Assembly: GCA_020059425.1 (NCBI GenBank)
Contig: JAGVCD010000062.1
Coordinates: 1 to 8,197 of the forward strand
Direction of reading: 5' to 3'
Length of the DNA: 8,197 nt
Source of the DNA: Chamaesiphon sp.
GTDB lineage: Bacteria > Cyanobacteriota > Cyanobacteriia > Cyanobacteriales > Chamaesiphonaceae
Shown one piece after another: positions 5,733-8,197 of this stretch. Position numbers and translations under genes: made by a program. The notes below the pieces were generated by a model that saw nothing but the letters and a program-made list of their open reading frames with translations, was not told where the DNA came from and made no database searches. Numbering within the stretch: position 1 is the stretch's first letter; the number at the start of each line of letters is the position of its first letter.

Positions 5733-8197
5733 TGTTCAGAATTGTATCAACGCTATCTTCTTCAACCTGCGGCATCGTTATGGCCTCCGACACCAAAGAC
5801 GATCTCAACTGGAATTCCTGACAGGTACCCGCTGGGTCTACATTCATTCCATAAAGTGGACTCTCAACCTCGCGACAAGCACCACCCTTCAAAGCAATAC
5901 AGACCGCACAGCAATCAATACCTTCTGATAAAGCTTTTTCCACATCGCTATTTGTCACCCGCGCTGTGCGTAACTCCAGAGTGCCCCGCTTACTCCACTG
6001 CGCTTGCAGCGTCCCAGTAGTAGTAAACCTTTGCCAGCGGGGGTCAGTCAAAACATGCTCTGGCACCCGTAACCACATGCCATCATACTCAGCAGTCACT
6101 TCCACTTCAAACTCTTGCACGGCATCAACTTTAGCTAATTGCTGCGCTGAGATATGCTCCGGCGGTACCCCAAAAGCAATCGTCTCCCCAACTTTCGGAA
6201 TATGAATCCAATAGCGACTTTGTAGATCGCCAGTATGCGACAGCTGCTGCAAAGCATGGGGTGAACCATGTACTAAAATTAAATGCTTGGGCGCGACCCG
6301 GTGAATTACTTGCGTCAGCCCCACCCGATCGGCATGAGCAGATAAATTAAACTTGCGAATCTGCGACCTAACAGTTAGTTTAGTGCCATCCAATTCTATT
6401 TCTGTCCCAGGCTTCAAACCCTGCAACAACCGCCCCGGCGACTCCTCATCGGTATAGCCAGAAATGAACACCGCCGCATTTTCTCGCTCCAGCAAAATCT
6501 TGCCGTAGTAAACACTGGCACCCCCAGTCATCATCCCAGAGCTGGCAATAATTACCGAAGGTGTGGCGATCGCTAAAGGTCGTTCACGGGGTGAATTGAT
6601 ACAAATAATTGGCGGGGTAGAAGTAGTGTCAAAGAATGGGTCTTTCCTGCCCGTCTTGGCAAAATTAGCCACCGCCTTGGGCAGCAGGTCTAAATTATCT
6701 TGAAAAACAGTGGTGACGGGTCGCACCAAGCCATCGACATAGATCGGGATATTCAAAGTATGGAATAAGCTACTGGTGCGCAGAGCCAAGATAATTTCCT
6801 GCGCCCGCCCCAGGGCAAATGCCGGAATCAAGACATTCCCACCCGCTTCTACTACTTCTGCGATCGCTTGCAACAATTCACCTTCTTGACTGCGGCGGGA
6901 GGGATGAACATCACTGCCATAGGTCGATTCAGTAATCAACATCTCAGCCTGGGGCAAATCTTCTAACCGCAATCCGTCGGTGGTGCGACTAGAAGTAGTG
7001 TTGTAGTCCCCGGTATACAGCAGTGATCGATCGCCATATTCTAGATAAATACAGACCGCTCCCACAATATGACCAGCCGGAATAAAGCGCACCTTTAGTC
7101 CCGGTAAAGGGCTAAAGTCCTCGCTCACAGTCTGGGTTTGGAGATGAAACAGCGTGGCATACAGATCGCTTTCATCAAACAGTGACTGGAAATCCTCACT
7201 GAGTTCTTGCACCTTCAAACAATCCGTCAGCATCACTTCGGCAATTTCCTTGGTGCCAAAGCTACAAATCATTGGAGTCACCCCAAACAACCGATGGAAC
7301 ACCGGCAAGGCTCCAATATGATCTTGGTGAGCATGGGTAATCAAGATCAGGTTGGGGTTATGAATCAGATCGAACTCTGGCAAAGGCTGACTCCCCTTGG
7401 GGCGAGTCCCCGCGTCCAAGATTATTTCATAAGGACCAATCTCGACCCGAAAACAAGAAGCGCCAATACTACGGGCAGCTCCCAACGGCGTAACATTTAA
7501 CCGATCGTGATGCTCTTGGACTGATGCTGGCTCTGGATCTACTGTTTCGTAGTAGGCCACCTCGGCTTCTTTGGTGGTGGCATTGACCATCACGCGGGTG
7601 GTCATGGTTTTATTAGTGGCCACCCATTCCCAACACTTTTTCTGGACGGTAGGTTCGGACAGTTGCCAATTTCTCAGACCAGTTTCTCGGGTTAGAGCTG
7701 CTTGGGCAATCTCCGCAAACTCTGGAGCCGACCTATCGATCTTCTCAGCATCCAGGTTACGGGGTGCTGGCACACTGACAATGTTCTGAGCATCAGGGTG
7801 ATGTGCTGTGACTACTTGCAGTTTGTTACCCACCAAGTGAGCTGTGATGCTTACTACATCGTTGGTAGCTAAATCTTCTGGAAAATTGCTAATGGTCAGC
7901 TTTAAAGAGGACTTTCCTTCTTGGATTTCAACCAGACCAGTCTTCTTCTTTTTGGCTATTTGACCTACTTGCCCCACTAACTGAAAACCATCTTCTTCTG
8001 GGCTGCTCAGCTTTTCGAGTACTTTTAAGGCGGTTACTTCACCAGTTGAATCCGTCAGAGGTACTACTCGCCATTGCCATACTTCTGGTGACTCCTTGGC
8101 CGCATTGCCTCCGACCTTGAAGATGGAGCCATCAGACAATTGGATTTGTAGTTTTTTATCTTTGCTGCGGGTGATTTGACCAGTGACGATTCCTCGA
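5725..8197 (-). CDS. Beta-CASP metallo-beta-lactamase-fold ribonuclease (CPSF73-like), 5' end beyond the window
   Basis: At least 823 residues are visible. A TTG at 8139 (residue 1 in this numbering) is not the likely start, since the frame stays open upstream to the edge (...GIVTGQITRSKDKKLQIQ). Residues 213-645 form the catalytic core. MBL motifs: D242 (LDAG), H269/H271/D273/H274 (HAHQDH), H357 (AGHIVGAV) and D378 (YTGDYN). Beta-CASP motifs: A, E404 (TESTYG); B, H602 (LSAHAD); C, H624 (LVHGS). SSGMMTGG at 533-540 is typical of CPSF73-like enzymes. All expected zinc ligands are present, so an active zinc-dependent endo- or exoribonuclease is predicted, acting in the cytoplasm. The N-terminal 210 residues are not part of usual bacterial homologues and contain two similar basic beta-rich segments. 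The C-terminal 150 residues hold a Cys cluster (C743, C744, C747, C755, C773) ending in GTCQEF. The gene overlaps the next by 8 bp. RNase J is less likely given the CPSF73-type motifs. Confidence 0.92.
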   Translation of the reverse strand, partial: RGIVTGQITRSKDKKLQIQLSDGSIFKVGGNAAKESPEVWQWRVVPLTDSTGEVTALKVLEKLSSPEEDGFQLVGQVGQIAKKKKTGLVEIQEGKSSLKLTISNFPEDLATNDVVSITAHLVGNKLQVVTAHHPDAQNIVSVPAPRNLDAEKIDRSAPEFAEIAQAALTRETGLRNWQLSEPTVQKKCWEWVATNKTMTTRVMVNATTKEAEVAYYETVDPEPASVQEHHDRLNVTPLGAARSIGASCFRVEIGPYEIILDAGTRPKGSQPLPEFDLIHNPNLILITHAHQDHIGALPVFHRLFGVTPMICSFGTKEIAEVMLTDCLKVQELSEDFQSLFDESDLYATLFHLQTQTVSEDFSPLPGLKVRFIPAGHIVGAVCIYLEYGDRSLLYTGDYNTTSSRTTDGLRLEDLPQAEMLITESTYGSDVHPSRRSQEGELLQAIAEVVEAGGNVLIPAFALGRAQEIILALRTSSLFHTLNIPIYVDGLVRPVTTVFQDNLDLLPKAVANFAKTGRKDPFFDTTSTPPIICINSPRERPLAIATPSVIIASSGMMTGGASVYYGKILLERENAAVFISGYTDEESPGRLLQGLKPGTEIELDGTKLTVRSQIRKFNLSAHADRVGLTQVIHRVAPKHLILVHGSPHALQQLSHTGDLQSRYWIHIPKVGETIAFGVPPEHISAQQLAKVDAVQEFEVEVTAEYDGMWLRVPEHVLTDPRWQRFTTTGTLQAQWSKRGTLELRTARVTNSDVEKALSEGIDCCAVCIALKGGACREVESPLYGMNVDPAGTCQEFQLRSSLVSEAITMPQVEEDSVDTILNNA
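6566..6573. repeat. HIP1 palindrome
   Basis: GCGATCGC is the highly iterated palindrome abundant in many cyanobacterial genomes. It lies inside the nuclease coding region and supports the taxonomic reading. Confidence 0.85.
6860..6867. repeat. HIP1 palindrome
   Basis: This is the second complete GCGATCGC in the window, also within the nuclease gene. Many further CGATCG cores occur throughout the window. Confidence 0.85.

Noticed and set aside
5526..6020. 164-codon plus-strand frame opposite the nuclease and Cys-cluster genes
   Set aside because: It lies antisense to two genes with clear protein character, and its translation shows no motif.

Overview
The window looks like chromosomal DNA of a cyanobacterium, probably a filamentous one. 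Evidence: two complete HIP1 palindromes (GCGATCGC) plus many CGATCG cores, a WD40 array with near-identical units, a DUF433/DUF5615 gene pair, and a CPSF73-like beta-CASP nuclease. No ribosomal or tRNA marker is present, so the genus cannot be given.

Left part (1-1344, + strand): an accessory stretch that appears to be decaying. A seven-blade WD40 protein lacks the start of its first blade and ends in a tail typical of large cyanobacterial STAND/WD40 proteins. Right after its stop, in the same frame, comes a TPR-like remnant that has lost its start and carries a probable frameshift. The same pseudogene tail runs into the 3' end of the next gene on the other strand.

Next (1316-1993, - strand): a compact two-gene module. 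A DUF433 antitoxin-like gene directly abuts a DUF5615 PIN-like (VapC-type) toxin gene. A consensus -10 hexamer and a small inverted repeat upstream fit an autoregulated promoter.

Middle (1994-4464): an AT-rich 462-bp divergent intergenic region with a perfect 9-bp inverted repeat leads into a complete Tat-exported multicopper oxidase of the CotA/laccase class. It faces, with a 5-bp gap, a small secreted or membrane-anchored proline-rich protein of unknown function.

Right part (4579-8197, - strand): three overlapping genes read leftward from beyond the right edge. First is a large beta-CASP metallo-beta-lactamase-fold ribonuclease with an unusual N-terminal extension and a Cys-rich C-terminus; its start lies outside the window. 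Then comes a 178-aa protein with an N-terminal four-Cys cluster, then a helical protein of about 210 aa. The overlaps suggest one transcript and coupled translation. The last two are not recognised. This nuclease-centred operon is the best candidate here for an undescribed functional unit.
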